From Gordonia polyisoprenivorans (GTDB lineage Bacteria; Actinomycetota; Actinomycetes; Mycobacteriales; Mycobacteriaceae), in assembly GCF_017654315.1 (NCBI RefSeq), contig NZ_CP072203.1, positions 1,550,001 through 1,614,000 of the forward strand: DNA of 64,000 bases, read 5' to 3'. Positions 51,048-59,256 of the stretch are shown here, in pieces. The notes beneath the pieces are model-generated. The model saw nothing but the letters and a program-made list of their open reading frames with translations, was not told where the DNA came from and searched no databases. The position numbers and the translations under genes were made by a program. The stretch's first letter is position 1. Every line of letters begins with the position of its first letter.

Positions 51048-51101
51048 GTTCGGCAACAAACGATTCCGCCGCCGGGCGGAACAGATCAGATCGGAGTCGT
51101 C

Positions 51102-52292
51102 GTGCTCACCATGCCCACTCGCGAGGTCATCGCGGCCACCCTGCCCGCCGTCGACGGCGCACTCGGGGAGATCACCCCGAACTTCTACGCGCGGATGTTC
51201 GCAGCTCACCCGACGTTGCTCGATGACATGTTTAACCGCACCCACCAGCGGTCCGGTGAACAGCCGATGGCGTTGGCCGGGTCGATCGCGGCCTTCGCCA
51301 AGCTGCAACTCGAACCCGATCTGCGGCGCCAGCGCTTCATCATCGACCGCATCGCGCACAAGCATGCGTCCCTCGGGGTCACCCGCGATCAGTATTCGAT
51401 TGTCCACGAGCACCTGTTTGCCGCGATCGTCGAGGTGCTCGGTGCCGCGGTGACCCCGGAGGTCGCCAATGCGTGGGACGAATTGTATTGGGAGATGGCC
51501 GATGTGCTGATCCGCGAAGAAGCCGACCTGTACGCCGCGGCCGGCGTCGAACCCGGTGCGGTGTGGCGCGATCTCGTCGTGACCCGACGCGATCAGGTGG
51601 CCCCGGACGCGGTGTCGTTCACCTTGGCCGCGCCCGACGGCGCGGATCTTCCGGCATTCTCTCCCGGGCAGTACATCTCGGTGCAGGTGCCGCTGGCCGA
51701 CGGCGCGCATCAGATCCGCCAGTACAGCCTGATCGGCACGCCGCGAGCGCGCGACGAGTGGCGGATCAGCGTCAAACTCGCCGGCGAGGTGTCGGCGTAT
51801 CTGCACGAGAACGTCTTCGAGGGCGACTCCGTGCACGTTTCGATGCCGTTCGGTGATCTCGTTCTGCCCGAGGATGATTCGCCGTTGCTGCTGGCATCGG
51901 CGGGTATCGGGTGCACACCGGTGATCGGGCTACTGACCGCACTCGCCGAGTCCGGAACCGACCGCCCGGTGACGGTCCTGCATGCCGACCACTCGCGGGC
52001 CGGTCAGCCTCATCGTGGACAACTCGGTGCCCTCGTCGAGCAGATCGATTCGGCACGGCTCTACCAGTGGTATCAGCACGGCGCCGACCATCTGGTGTCC
52101 GACGCGGTGCGCACCGGCCGGATGTCGTTGGACGGTATCGATCTCGCCGACGGCGTCCACGCCATGCTGTGTGGCCCCACCGGATTCCTCGACTCGATTC
52201 GCACCCAGCTGCTCGACCGGAATGTGCCGTCAGAACACATCCACTTCGAGACCTTCGGGCCGGAATTGTTGCGCACCGGCACCTCTCGATGA
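51102..52292 (+). CDS. hmp: Flavohemoprotein (nitric oxide dioxygenase)
   Basis: 396 residues, GTG 51102 (ATG 51111 possible). Globin domain to ~140 with Tyr29 (B10, NFYARMF), Phe/Gln region and proximal His88 (RIAHKHASLGV). The ferredoxin-reductase part has RQYSLIG (FAD) and ASAGIGCTPVIG plus MLCGPTGFLDS (NAD). Converts NO and O2 to nitrate. It follows nsrR by 54 bases, so NO derepresses it from the same operon. Stop overlaps the next gene (ATGA). Confidence 0.96.
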   Translation: MLTMPTREVIAATLPAVDGALGEITPNFYARMFAAHPTLLDDMFNRTHQRSGEQPMALAGSIAAFAKLQLEPDLRRQRFIIDRIAHKHASLGVTRDQYSIVHEHLFAAIVEVLGAAVTPEVANAWDELYWEMADVLIREEADLYAAAGVEPGAVWRDLVVTRRDQVAPDAVSFTLAAPDGADLPAFSPGQYISVQVPLADGAHQIRQYSLIGTPRARDEWRISVKLAGEVSAYLHENVFEGDSVHVSMPFGDLVLPEDDSPLLLASAGIGCTPVIGLLTALAESGTDRPVTVLHADHSRAGQPHRGQLGALVEQIDSARLYQWYQHGADHLVSDAVRTGRMSLDGIDLADGVHAMLCGPTGFLDSIRTQLLDRNVPSEHIHFETFGPELLRTGTSR

Positions 52293-52723
52293 GTGCGTCA
52301 TACGCGGTGGCGACCGCGGTCACCTTCGTCTGGTTGGGCATGGTGCTCGCGATCTCGTTCCTGGAGGCGCCACTGAAGTTCCGTGCTCCGGGCATCACCA
52401 TCCCGCTCGGTCTGGGGATCGGGCGGTTGGTGTTCCGTGCGCTCAACGCCGTCGAGACAGGGGCGGCGCTCGCGCTGATCGTGTGCGCGGTCGCCGGGGG
52501 CTGGGTGGGGCAACCCGCGGGCATCCTCGCCGTGGTTGCGGTGGTGGTCCTGGCGGTCCAACTCGTCGGCATCCGGCCCGCTTTGAACCGTCGCTCCGAC
52601 GAGGTGCTCGCCGCCGGAGACGCCGACGGCCCGCGCAGTCACGCGCACCTGATCTATGTGGCCGCCGAGGTCGTCAAGGTGGGTGTGCTGGTGGCGACCG
52701 GCGTCGTGCTGCTGGCCGGATGA
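52289..52723 (+). CDS. Four-helix membrane protein of the nsrR-hmp operon
   Basis: 144 residues from ATG 52289, overlapping the hmp stop. Four predicted membrane helices, with the conserved-looking loop FLEAPLKFRAPGITIPLGLGIGRLVFRALNAVE after the first helix. Resembles small DUF4149/TMEM205-type membrane proteins in size and topology, but this is a guess. Translational coupling to hmp suggests a role in nitrosative stress, perhaps export or membrane protection. Confidence 0.75.
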   Translation: MSASYAVATAVTFVWLGMVLAISFLEAPLKFRAPGITIPLGLGIGRLVFRALNAVETGAALALIVCAVAGGWVGQPAGILAVVAVVVLAVQLVGIRPALNRRSDEVLAAGDADGPRSHAHLIYVAAEVVKVGVLVATGVVLLAG

Positions 52724-52803
52724 CTAGAGCGCTCTTTGCCGGATGACCGACGGGAGACACGAGTCGTCGGGCGCGGGTCGCCGGGCGTACGACATCCGGC
52801 GAA

Positions 52804-52809
52804 TACACT
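52804..52809 (+). promoter_or_regulatory. -10 box (TACACT) for the MerR gene
   Basis: Ends 7 bases before GTG 52817. Confidence 0.5.
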
Positions 52810-52816
52810 GTCATTC

Positions 52817-53773
52817 GTGGCTGAGTATCGGATCAACGACCTGGCAGAGGCGTCCGGCGTCAGCGTCCGCAACATCCGGGTCTATCAGGATCGCGGGCTG
52901 CTGCCGCCGCCGACGATCCGCGGTCGCACCGGCTGGTACTCCGACGATCACCTCAATCGCCTGAATCTCATCTCGCGGATGCTCGAACGCGGATACACCT
53001 TTGCCACCATCAGTGAGCTCCTGCACGCGGCCCACTACGGGATGAAGGTCGAGCATGTGTTGCGTGGCGCGCCCACCAAGGGCGGGCGGTTCCGCAACTT
53101 CAAGCGCGCGGCCACGATCACCTTCACCGAGCTGCGCAAGACCCTCAACGCCAGCGAGCGCTCCATCGCGCTCAGCCAGAAACTCGGGCTGCTCGTCAAG
53201 GACGGCGCCCACTACGCGATCAAGAACCCGGAGGTCCTCGAGGGTGCCGAGGTGCTGGTCAAGAGCGGCGTCGACATCGACGTGCTGCTCGACCGCTTCG
53301 TGCGTGTGCAGGACGATCTCGAGGATGCGGCCCGCAGTTTCGTCTCGATCATCACCGACAAGTACCTCAACGAGAACCTGCCGACCCTCGGCGAGGCCAA
53401 GGTCAGCAAGATGGCCGAACTGATCCAGACGGTCCGGCCGATGGCCCACGAGATCGTGGAGACCACGTTCCGCAAGGCGCTCGACGACGAGATCACCCGG
53501 GCGATCGGCGAGGCGTCGACGTACTTCGACGTCGCCGACACCGATGTTCCGGCCACCGATTACCCAGCCACCGATGTTCCCGGCGCCGACGTCGCCGACG
53601 GACCCGCATCGGGCATCGATCCCGAGGCCGCAGGCGATGGCGCCCAGAACATGACAACGGGTAGTGTTACATCAGATACTGTGTCCCCCGACACGTCCGA
53701 GGGCCCTGCGTCGGGCACCGAGGAGCCGGTGGACACGCCGCGAACACACCGTCCGACTCCGCGATCGTCCTGA
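52817..53773 (+). CDS. MerR-family regulator
   Basis: 318 residues from GTG 52817. N-terminal MerR HTH (YRINDLAEASGVSVRNIRVYQDRGLLPPPTIRGRTGWYSDDHLNRLNLISRMLERGYTFATISELL). A long helical effector domain follows, without the Cys set of metal sensors. The last ~70 residues are a Pro/Asp/Thr-rich tail (TDVPATDYPATDVPGADVADG). The alpha/beta hydrolase gene follows by 40 bases on the same strand. Ligand unknown. Confidence 0.88.
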   Translation: MAEYRINDLAEASGVSVRNIRVYQDRGLLPPPTIRGRTGWYSDDHLNRLNLISRMLERGYTFATISELLHAAHYGMKVEHVLRGAPTKGGRFRNFKRAATITFTELRKTLNASERSIALSQKLGLLVKDGAHYAIKNPEVLEGAEVLVKSGVDIDVLLDRFVRVQDDLEDAARSFVSIITDKYLNENLPTLGEAKVSKMAELIQTVRPMAHEIVETTFRKALDDEITRAIGEASTYFDVADTDVPATDYPATDVPGADVADGPASGIDPEAAGDGAQNMTTGSVTSDTVSPDTSEGPASGTEEPVDTPRTHRPTPRSS

Positions 53774-53813
53774 TCGCCGCGCCCGGCCGGTGTCCTGGGG
53801 AGAGGGTGGACAC

Positions 53814-54905
53814 ATGAGTCGTCGTGGGTGGGCCATCGGTGGCGTTGCCGCCGGTGCAGGTCTGATCGGGGTTGGGGTGGGCACCATCGGTGCCGGACTG
53901 GTACGCGAAGCACTACACGGCGATCCGGCCGTCGACGACGGGCCCGACGATCTGCTGGCCACCCCGACGGCCCCGAGCGACACCAGAACCGTCCGCGCCG
54001 CCGACGGCACCCGGCTCAACGTGGTCATCTACGGTCCCGGTGCGCGCGGTGACGACACCGCCGGTGATGTGATCGTCGCGGTGCACGGATGGACGTGCAA
54101 CACCACCTACTGGTATCCCCAGATCAACGCCTTCGCCGGTGAACGCACCGTCATCACCTACGATCAGCGTGGACACGGAGCCAGTGAGCTCGGCCGCAAA
54201 CGACCCACCGTCGCGACCCTCGGTCAGGACCTCGACGCCGTACTCGACGCCGTCGTCCCGCCCGGGCGCCGAGCGATCCTCATCGGCCACTCCATGGGCG
54301 GCATGACGATCATGTCGTGGGCGGCGCAGTACCCGCACAAGGTGTCCGATCGTGTGTCGGCGGTGGTCCTCGCCTCCACCGCGGCCAAGGCGGTCATGCA
54401 GAATCACCTGCTCATCCCGCTCGACCTGCCGCGCTACAGCAAACCGTTCGCGCCCGCGGTCACCAAGCTCATCACCTCGGCGCCACTTCCCGTGCCGCGC
54501 AGCTCGTATGGGCCGCGGATGTCGCAGTACATCGCGCTCGGCTCCACCGCTCGCGCCTCGCACGTCGAGTTCGTGGACACCATGATCATGAGCTGCCCGC
54601 CGCGCGCACGGGCCCGCTGGGGTGCGGCGATGGGCAAGCTGGATGTGACCGCGGGGCTGGACGCGTTGACGGTCCCGACGACGATCGTGGTCGGCAGCGC
54701 CGACCGTCTGACCCCGCCCTCACACGCCGAGCAGATGGCAGAGGTGTTGCGGCGCAACGGAACCCTGCGTGATCTCGTCGTACTCGACGGGGTGGGGCAC
54801 ATGTCGACGATCGAGGCCGGGGCCGTCGTCGACGACACCCTCGCGGCGGTCATCGCGGATGCGGAGCAGCCGAACCCGCAGACCGATCGCGTCCCGTCGG
54901 TCTGA
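53814..54905 (+). CDS. Alpha/beta hydrolase with N-terminal membrane anchor
   Basis: 363 residues from ATG 53814 with GGGGAGAGGG 7 bases before. Starts with a hydrophobic Gly/Ala helix (WAIGGVAAGAGLIGVGVGTIGAGL) that anchors or exports it. Hydrolase core: VHGWTCNTTYW, nucleophile elbow LIGHSMGGMTIMSWA, Asp in VGSADRLTPPSHAEQM, His in LDGVGHMSTIE. Full triad, so probably an active lipase or esterase. Its last 56 bases overlap the convergent kinase gene. Confidence 0.88.
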   Translation: MSRRGWAIGGVAAGAGLIGVGVGTIGAGLVREALHGDPAVDDGPDDLLATPTAPSDTRTVRAADGTRLNVVIYGPGARGDDTAGDVIVAVHGWTCNTTYWYPQINAFAGERTVITYDQRGHGASELGRKRPTVATLGQDLDAVLDAVVPPGRRAILIGHSMGGMTIMSWAAQYPHKVSDRVSAVVLASTAAKAVMQNHLLIPLDLPRYSKPFAPAVTKLITSAPLPVPRSSYGPRMSQYIALGSTARASHVEFVDTMIMSCPPRARARWGAAMGKLDVTAGLDALTVPTTIVVGSADRLTPPSHAEQMAEVLRRNGTLRDLVVLDGVGHMSTIEAGAVVDDTLAAVIADAEQPNPQTDRVPSV

Positions 54906-56250
54906 GCGGCAACTCCAGGCGGAACACCGCACCCTGTGTCGCGCCGTCCGGTGTGCGCGGCAGCAGGCGCACCTCGCCCCCGTGGGCGCGGGCCAGCCCG
55001 CGCGCCACCGCCAGTCCCAGACCGGCGCCGCCCGAGCGTCGATCTCGTGAATCATCCAGGCGCACCATGCGATCGAAGATCCGCTCGCGGTCGGCGTCGG
55101 GGACGCCCGGTCCGGTGTCGCTGACCGTCACGGTCACCCACCCGCCGGACTCGGTGGGTACGTGCGCGACCGCCACCTCGACGTGCCCGCCGGCCGGGGT
55201 GGCCTGACAGGCGTTGTCGATGAGGTTGGCCAGGATCTGCGAGATCCGGCCGGGGTCGGCGAGTGTCGGCGGGGCGTCACCGGTGGCGACGACCGTCAGC
55301 TCCGGATGCAGGATCGCCACCCGCCGACACTGATCTTCGGCGAGGGCGACGAGGTCGACCGCCTCGGGATGCAGCGCCAGTCCGGCATCGATGCGGGCCA
55401 TATCGACCATGTCGCCGACGAGTCGTCCGGCGCGGCGGGTCTCCTGAACGAGCAACAGCAGCAACTGTTCCCGGTCGTCGGCGGATGCGTCGGCATCCAT
55501 CTGCAGCAGGGTCTCGGCGATCGCCTGCACCCCGGTGACCGGGGTGCGCAACTCGTGGGCCGCATCGGCGACGAACTGCCGGACCGACTGCTGTGCGGCA
55601 CGCTGATTGGCCTCGGCACCCTCCAGCGAGTCGAGCATGTCATCGAAAGCCGCTGCGGTACGCCCCAGCTCGGTGTCGGTCCGCGTCGGGGCGAGGCGCT
55701 CACCGCGTCGGCCACGTGCGATCGAGCGCGCCACATCGGTCATGGTGTCCAACGGCGCCAGGGCATAACGCATCCCGAACCACAGCAGCAACGCGGTGAG
55801 GACGAGCGCCCCCGACCCGGTGATCGCCATCCCGATCAGCAGACGCGACTGCACACCGCCGAGCAGATCGCCGTCTACGGCGAGCGTCAGCGTCGCGCCG
55901 TCGGCCCAGGAGGAGTTGGGCGCCTTGAGGGTGATCGCGCGGCGGGCGACCGCGTCGCGGGTCGGGTGGCCGAACACCTCGCCGTCGGCGAGTTCGAGTC
56001 GGGCCCGCACCGAACGGCCCTCGATGCGCTGCAGGAAGATCTCCGGCGTGCGTGAGGTCCGGGCGTACTGCTGGGCGAGGGTGGCCCGATCACTGAGCAA
56101 TGCCCCGGCGGCACGATGGCCCGCGACGGCGAACAGTGCGCTGCCGATGGCGATCAGGGCGACCAACGACACCGCGAGCACCACGACGGCCAGAGCAGTC
56201 ACCCGGCTGCGCAACGAGCTGCCGGTCAGTCGAGTGCGGATCGTCGTCAT
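54850..56250 (-). CDS. Sensor histidine kinase of an OmpR-type system
   Basis: 466 residues from ATG 56250. Two membrane helices (18-45 and ~140-162) enclose an extracytoplasmic sensor of about 95 residues, then a HAMP domain (MRYALAPLDTMTDVARSIARGRRGERL). Catalytic core: H box FVADAAHELRTPVTGVQAIAE, N box ILANLIDNACQATP, G1 VSDTGPGVPDADRERIF, G2 GGAGLGLAVARGLA. The start overlaps the regulator stop (ATGA). Signal unknown. Confidence 0.93.
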   Translation of the reverse strand: MTTIRTRLTGSSLRSRVTALAVVVLAVSLVALIAIGSALFAVAGHRAAGALLSDRATLAQQYARTSRTPEIFLQRIEGRSVRARLELADGEVFGHPTRDAVARRAITLKAPNSSWADGATLTLAVDGDLLGGVQSRLLIGMAITGSGALVLTALLLWFGMRYALAPLDTMTDVARSIARGRRGERLAPTRTDTELGRTAAAFDDMLDSLEGAEANQRAAQQSVRQFVADAAHELRTPVTGVQAIAETLLQMDADASADDREQLLLLLVQETRRAGRLVGDMVDMARIDAGLALHPEAVDLVALAEDQCRRVAILHPELTVVATGDAPPTLADPGRISQILANLIDNACQATPAGGHVEVAVAHVPTESGGWVTVTVSDTGPGVPDADRERIFDRMVRLDDSRDRRSGGAGLGLAVARGLARAHGGEVRLLPRTPDGATQGAVFRLELPLRPTGRDRSAGSAAPHPR

Positions 56251-56912
56251 GACGGGCGCAGGGTGTAGCCGCGGCCGCGTTCGGTGTGCAACAGTCGCGG
56301 ACCGTGGGCCTCGAGCTTGCGGCGCAACGCACTGACGTTGACCTCCACGAGATTCGGGTCGTAGTGGTCGTAACCCCAGACGCCGGTGAGGATCTGGGTC
56401 TTGGTGACCACCCTGCCGCGGCGCTGCGCGAGGTACGTGAGTACCCGGAACTCGGTGGGCGTCAACGCGATTCGCTCACCTGCGCGTGTTGCCGTCCCGC
56501 CGTCGCGGTCGATCTCGAGGTCGTCGACGTAGAGGATGTCGGTGCGCCCGCCGCGTCGGCGCAACACGGCGCCGACGCGCGCCACCAACTCCGCCATCTC
56601 GAACGGCTTGACCACATAGTCGTCGGCGCCCTCGGTGAGGCCGTGCAATCGGTCGGCGACGGCGTCGCGGGCGGTCACCATGATGATGCCGGCGTCGCTG
56701 CGCCGCCGTACCACATCGAGCAGGGTGAAACCGTCCGAACCGGGCAGCATGACGTCGAGCAGGACCGCGTCGGGACGCGCCTGTGCCAGATCGTGTTCGA
56801 GTCGTGAACCGTCGGGGCATGCGAGGACCCGATGCCCGGCCTCGGTCAGTGCCGCGGCCACAGCGACACGGATCGGGGTCGAGTCCTCGATGACGAGGAC
56901 CGTGGCGCTCAT
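56247..56912 (-). CDS. OmpR-family response regulator
   Basis: 221 residues. Receiver: EDS acidic pair, Asp in DAVLLDVMLPG, Thr in MVTARDAV, Lys in DYVVKPFEM. C-terminal winged HTH: IALTPTEFRVLTYLAQRRGRVVTKTQILTGVWGYDHYDPNLVEVNVSALRRKLE. Probably binds the 11-bp-period CTGAAGG repeats at 57753-57770 and 57852-57869 near two neighbouring promoters (inference). Confidence 0.94.
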   Translation of the reverse strand: MSATVLVIEDSTPIRVAVAAALTEAGHRVLACPDGSRLEHDLAQARPDAVLLDVMLPGSDGFTLLDVVRRRSDAGIIMVTARDAVADRLHGLTEGADDYVVKPFEMAELVARVGAVLRRRGGRTDILYVDDLEIDRDGGTATRAGERIALTPTEFRVLTYLAQRRGRVVTKTQILTGVWGYDHYDPNLVEVNVSALRRKLEAHGPRLLHTERGRGYTLRPS

Positions 56913-56971
56913 GTCAGGTGATTCTGCCAGCCCGCGGTCACGTCTCGGTCATCATCGATCACCGTGCCCGA

Positions 56972-57718
56972 TCAACTCGGCTGCGCCGAGGTCGGGGCCG
57001 GTGCGCCAGTGGTCTGTGGCGTCGCGGAGCCGGCCGGCGTCGGACGCTTCGCGACGATGCGCGCGGTGACGGTGTCGCCACTTCGGGTCCCGGCGACAAC
57101 GACCCGGTCGCCGACGGCGAAGTCGCTCTGCTGCTGCGGTTTCCGTTCGGTCCCGAAATGGGTGTCGCCGGTGATGTCGACGGTCACCGTCTTGTCGCCG
57201 CGGGTCTGGACCGTCCAGGTCTGGCCGTTGATCGCGGTGATCTGGCCGGTCACCCCACGTCGGCTTGCCGCGGAGGTGGCCTCACGGTGGGTCTTCTTGC
57301 CGTGCTGGGCGGTGGCCGCGACGGGCTGTGTGTGCGAGTCGTCGTGTCCGGTCGCCCACCCGATACCGCCGCCGATGAGACCGCCGATGATGAGCGCAGC
57401 GACCCCGGTGAGCAGCGCGGTGCGCTGACTGTGCCAGAACGACGGCTTGGGTGCCGGACCGGGAGTGCCCGGTCCCTGCGGTGGCATCGACGGTGGTGGC
57501 CCGGACGGTGGTGGGCCGGAAGGGGGCGGTCCGGAAGGGGGCGGTCCGGAGGGTGGCGGGCCGGAGTACGGGCCGGGATGACCCGGGATCGGTGCGATCG
57601 GCGTCGTCGGGTTCGCCCCCTGCGACATCGGTTCGGTACCGAACTGGGTGGTGGGGTCGTCGGGCGTGGCGTCGTGCGGTTGGCTGTCGGGTTCTTGTGG
57701 GTTCTCGGTGTCTGACAT
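56972..57718 (-). CDS. Membrane-anchored DUF5666-like protein with Pro-rich head
   Basis: 248 residues from ATG 57718. About 95 residues of polar, Pro-rich sequence with five GPPPS repeats, one membrane helix (RTALLTGVAALIIGGLIGGGIGWATG), then an extracytoplasmic beta domain (TGQITAINGQTWTVQTRGDKTVTVDITGDTHFG and VGDRVVVAGTRSGDTVTARIV) of DUF5666/OB-fold type. It ends in a Pro/Ala/Thr tail. Adjacent to an OmpR-type system, upstream of it on the same strand, with CTGAAGG repeats 35 bases before the start. Confidence 0.85.
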   Translation of the reverse strand: MSDTENPQEPDSQPHDATPDDPTTQFGTEPMSQGANPTTPIAPIPGHPGPYSGPPPSGPPPSGPPPSGPPPSGPPPSMPPQGPGTPGPAPKPSFWHSQRTALLTGVAALIIGGLIGGGIGWATGHDDSHTQPVAATAQHGKKTHREATSAASRRGVTGQITAINGQTWTVQTRGDKTVTVDITGDTHFGTERKPQQQSDFAVGDRVVVAGTRSGDTVTARIVAKRPTPAGSATPQTTGAPAPTSAQPS

Positions 57719-57752
57719 GGCGACCACCGTAGGGCGGGGGAGTACGGGGCAA

Positions 57753-57770
57753 CTGAAGGCTTTCTGAAGG
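57753..57770. promoter_or_regulatory. Direct repeats CTGAAGG with 11-bp period, site 1
   Basis: CTGAAGG at 57753-57759 and 57764-57770. An 11-bp period is one helical turn, the usual layout of OmpR-family sites. Upstream of the DUF5666-like gene. Confidence 0.6.
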
Positions 57771-57851
57771 TTGGCCCGACAGGACCGACGGTTTGCCCTG
57801 TGGTCCGATCAGTCCGGCTACGGGCGGGATGCCGGATCTGCGAGGGTCGTG

Positions 57852-57869
57852 CTGAAGACTCCCTGAAGG
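57852..57869. promoter_or_regulatory. Direct repeats CTGAAGA/CTGAAGG with 11-bp period, site 2
   Basis: CTGAAGA at 57852-57858 and CTGAAGG at 57863-57869, same orientation and spacing as site 1. It ends 9 bases before the ATG at 57879, so AAGGA may also act as a ribosome site. Confidence 0.55.
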
Positions 57870-57878
57870 ACCGGCGTC

Positions 57879-59225
57879 ATGGCCTGGTTGGCGGCACCGG
57901 GGTTGGCCAGACTGGCAGCCATGACGCAATCGGCCGACTGGATGGCGGCGGCGAGAGTGGTGCGGCGGTTGGGGTTCGGCGCGACCGGAACCCAGGTCGA
58001 TGCCGTGGTGGCCTCGGGGATCGACTCCTACCTCCAGCGTGTGCTGACGCCCACACCCGCGCTCGATCCTGGGGTCGATGCCACCCCGGCACCGCACTTC
58101 GGCATGCCGGCGCGCGTGCCGCGCACCGCGTCGGCCACGGTGCGCAAGAAGGTGCAATCCGAACGTTCGGCGCAGACAGCGCAATTGGTGACCTGGTGGA
58201 CGAATCGGATGATTGCCGCCGAGGTTCCCGAACGGGAGAAGCTGACCTTTATGTGGCACAACCACTTCGCCACGTCGATCGCCAAGGTCGGCTCTGCCGC
58301 GGAGATGCTCGCCCAGAACGAGAAGCTGCGCACGATGGGACTCGGACAATTCCGTCCACTGGCCTACACCATGCTGACCGATGCGGCGATGCTGCGCTGG
58401 CTCGACGGCGCCAGCAACGTCAAGGGCGCCGCGAACGAGAACCTCGCCCGCGAATTCATGGAACTGTTCGCCCTCGGACACGGCAACGGGTACACCGAGA
58501 CCGACGTCCGCGAGGGTGCACGGGCCCTGACCGGGTGGCGACCGGACAACCGCGGTGGCACGATACTCAAGCCGGCGCTGCATGATTCGGGCACCAAGAC
58601 CGTCCTGGGCGTCACCGGCGATCTGGACGCCGCGAGCTTTTGCGACGCCGTGCTCGATCACCCGACCTCTGCCGGCTACGTCGCCACCAGGGTGTGGCAG
58701 CATCTCGCCGGGGATACACCACCGTCGGCTGCGGCGCAGACCCGGCTGACCTCGGCGTACGGCCCCGACCGCGATCTGCGCGGTCTGGTGACCGCGATCG
58801 TCACCGATCCCGAGCTCGGAAACTCCTCAGGAGTGGTCTCCCCCGTGCAGTGGCTCATCGGCGCCACCCGGGCGTTACAACCGAAAACCGGTGCTGCCGA
58901 ACTCAAACGAACAACCTCCACCCTCAAGACGCTGGGCCAGCAGCCCTTCTACCCACCCGACGTCGGGGGCTGGCCGTCCGGGCAGGCGTGGCTGTCGACC
59001 GCCGGCGCCGAAACACGCTGGAACGCAGCGACGCGCCTGGCGCGCGACGCGCAGGTCACCACCATCCACGACGCCGCCGCGGGCGAGCGTATCGACGCCG
59101 CAGCGCATCTGCTCGGTATCGGTGGATTCTCCGACCGGACCGTGAAGGTGATGCAGGGGTCGGTCAAGAATCCGGTGACGCTCACCGCGATCGCCCTCAA
59201 CAGCCCCGAATACCTGACCGTCTGA
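57879..59225 (+). CDS. DUF1800 family protein
   Basis: 448 residues from ATG 57879 (ATG 57921 is possible and would fit an upstream promoter better). DUF1800 helical domain: ARVVRRLGFGATGTQVDAVVASGIDSYLQRVL, TFMWHNHFATS, AMLRWLDGASNVKGAANENLAREFMELFALGHGNGYTETDVREGARALTGWR, and ending NPVTLTAIALNSPEYL. The block NENLAREFMELFALG is the family mark. Always paired with a DUF1501 gene, as here. Function unknown, probably at the cell envelope. Confidence 0.92.
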   Translation: MAWLAAPGLARLAAMTQSADWMAAARVVRRLGFGATGTQVDAVVASGIDSYLQRVLTPTPALDPGVDATPAPHFGMPARVPRTASATVRKKVQSERSAQTAQLVTWWTNRMIAAEVPEREKLTFMWHNHFATSIAKVGSAAEMLAQNEKLRTMGLGQFRPLAYTMLTDAAMLRWLDGASNVKGAANENLAREFMELFALGHGNGYTETDVREGARALTGWRPDNRGGTILKPALHDSGTKTVLGVTGDLDAASFCDAVLDHPTSAGYVATRVWQHLAGDTPPSAAAQTRLTSAYGPDRDLRGLVTAIVTDPELGNSSGVVSPVQWLIGATRALQPKTGAAELKRTTSTLKTLGQQPFYPPDVGGWPSGQAWLSTAGAETRWNAATRLARDAQVTTIHDAAAGERIDAAAHLLGIGGFSDRTVKVMQGSVKNPVTLTAIALNSPEYLTV

Positions 59226-59256
59226 ACACCATTCGCGCGATCCGAGGCAGGACCAC

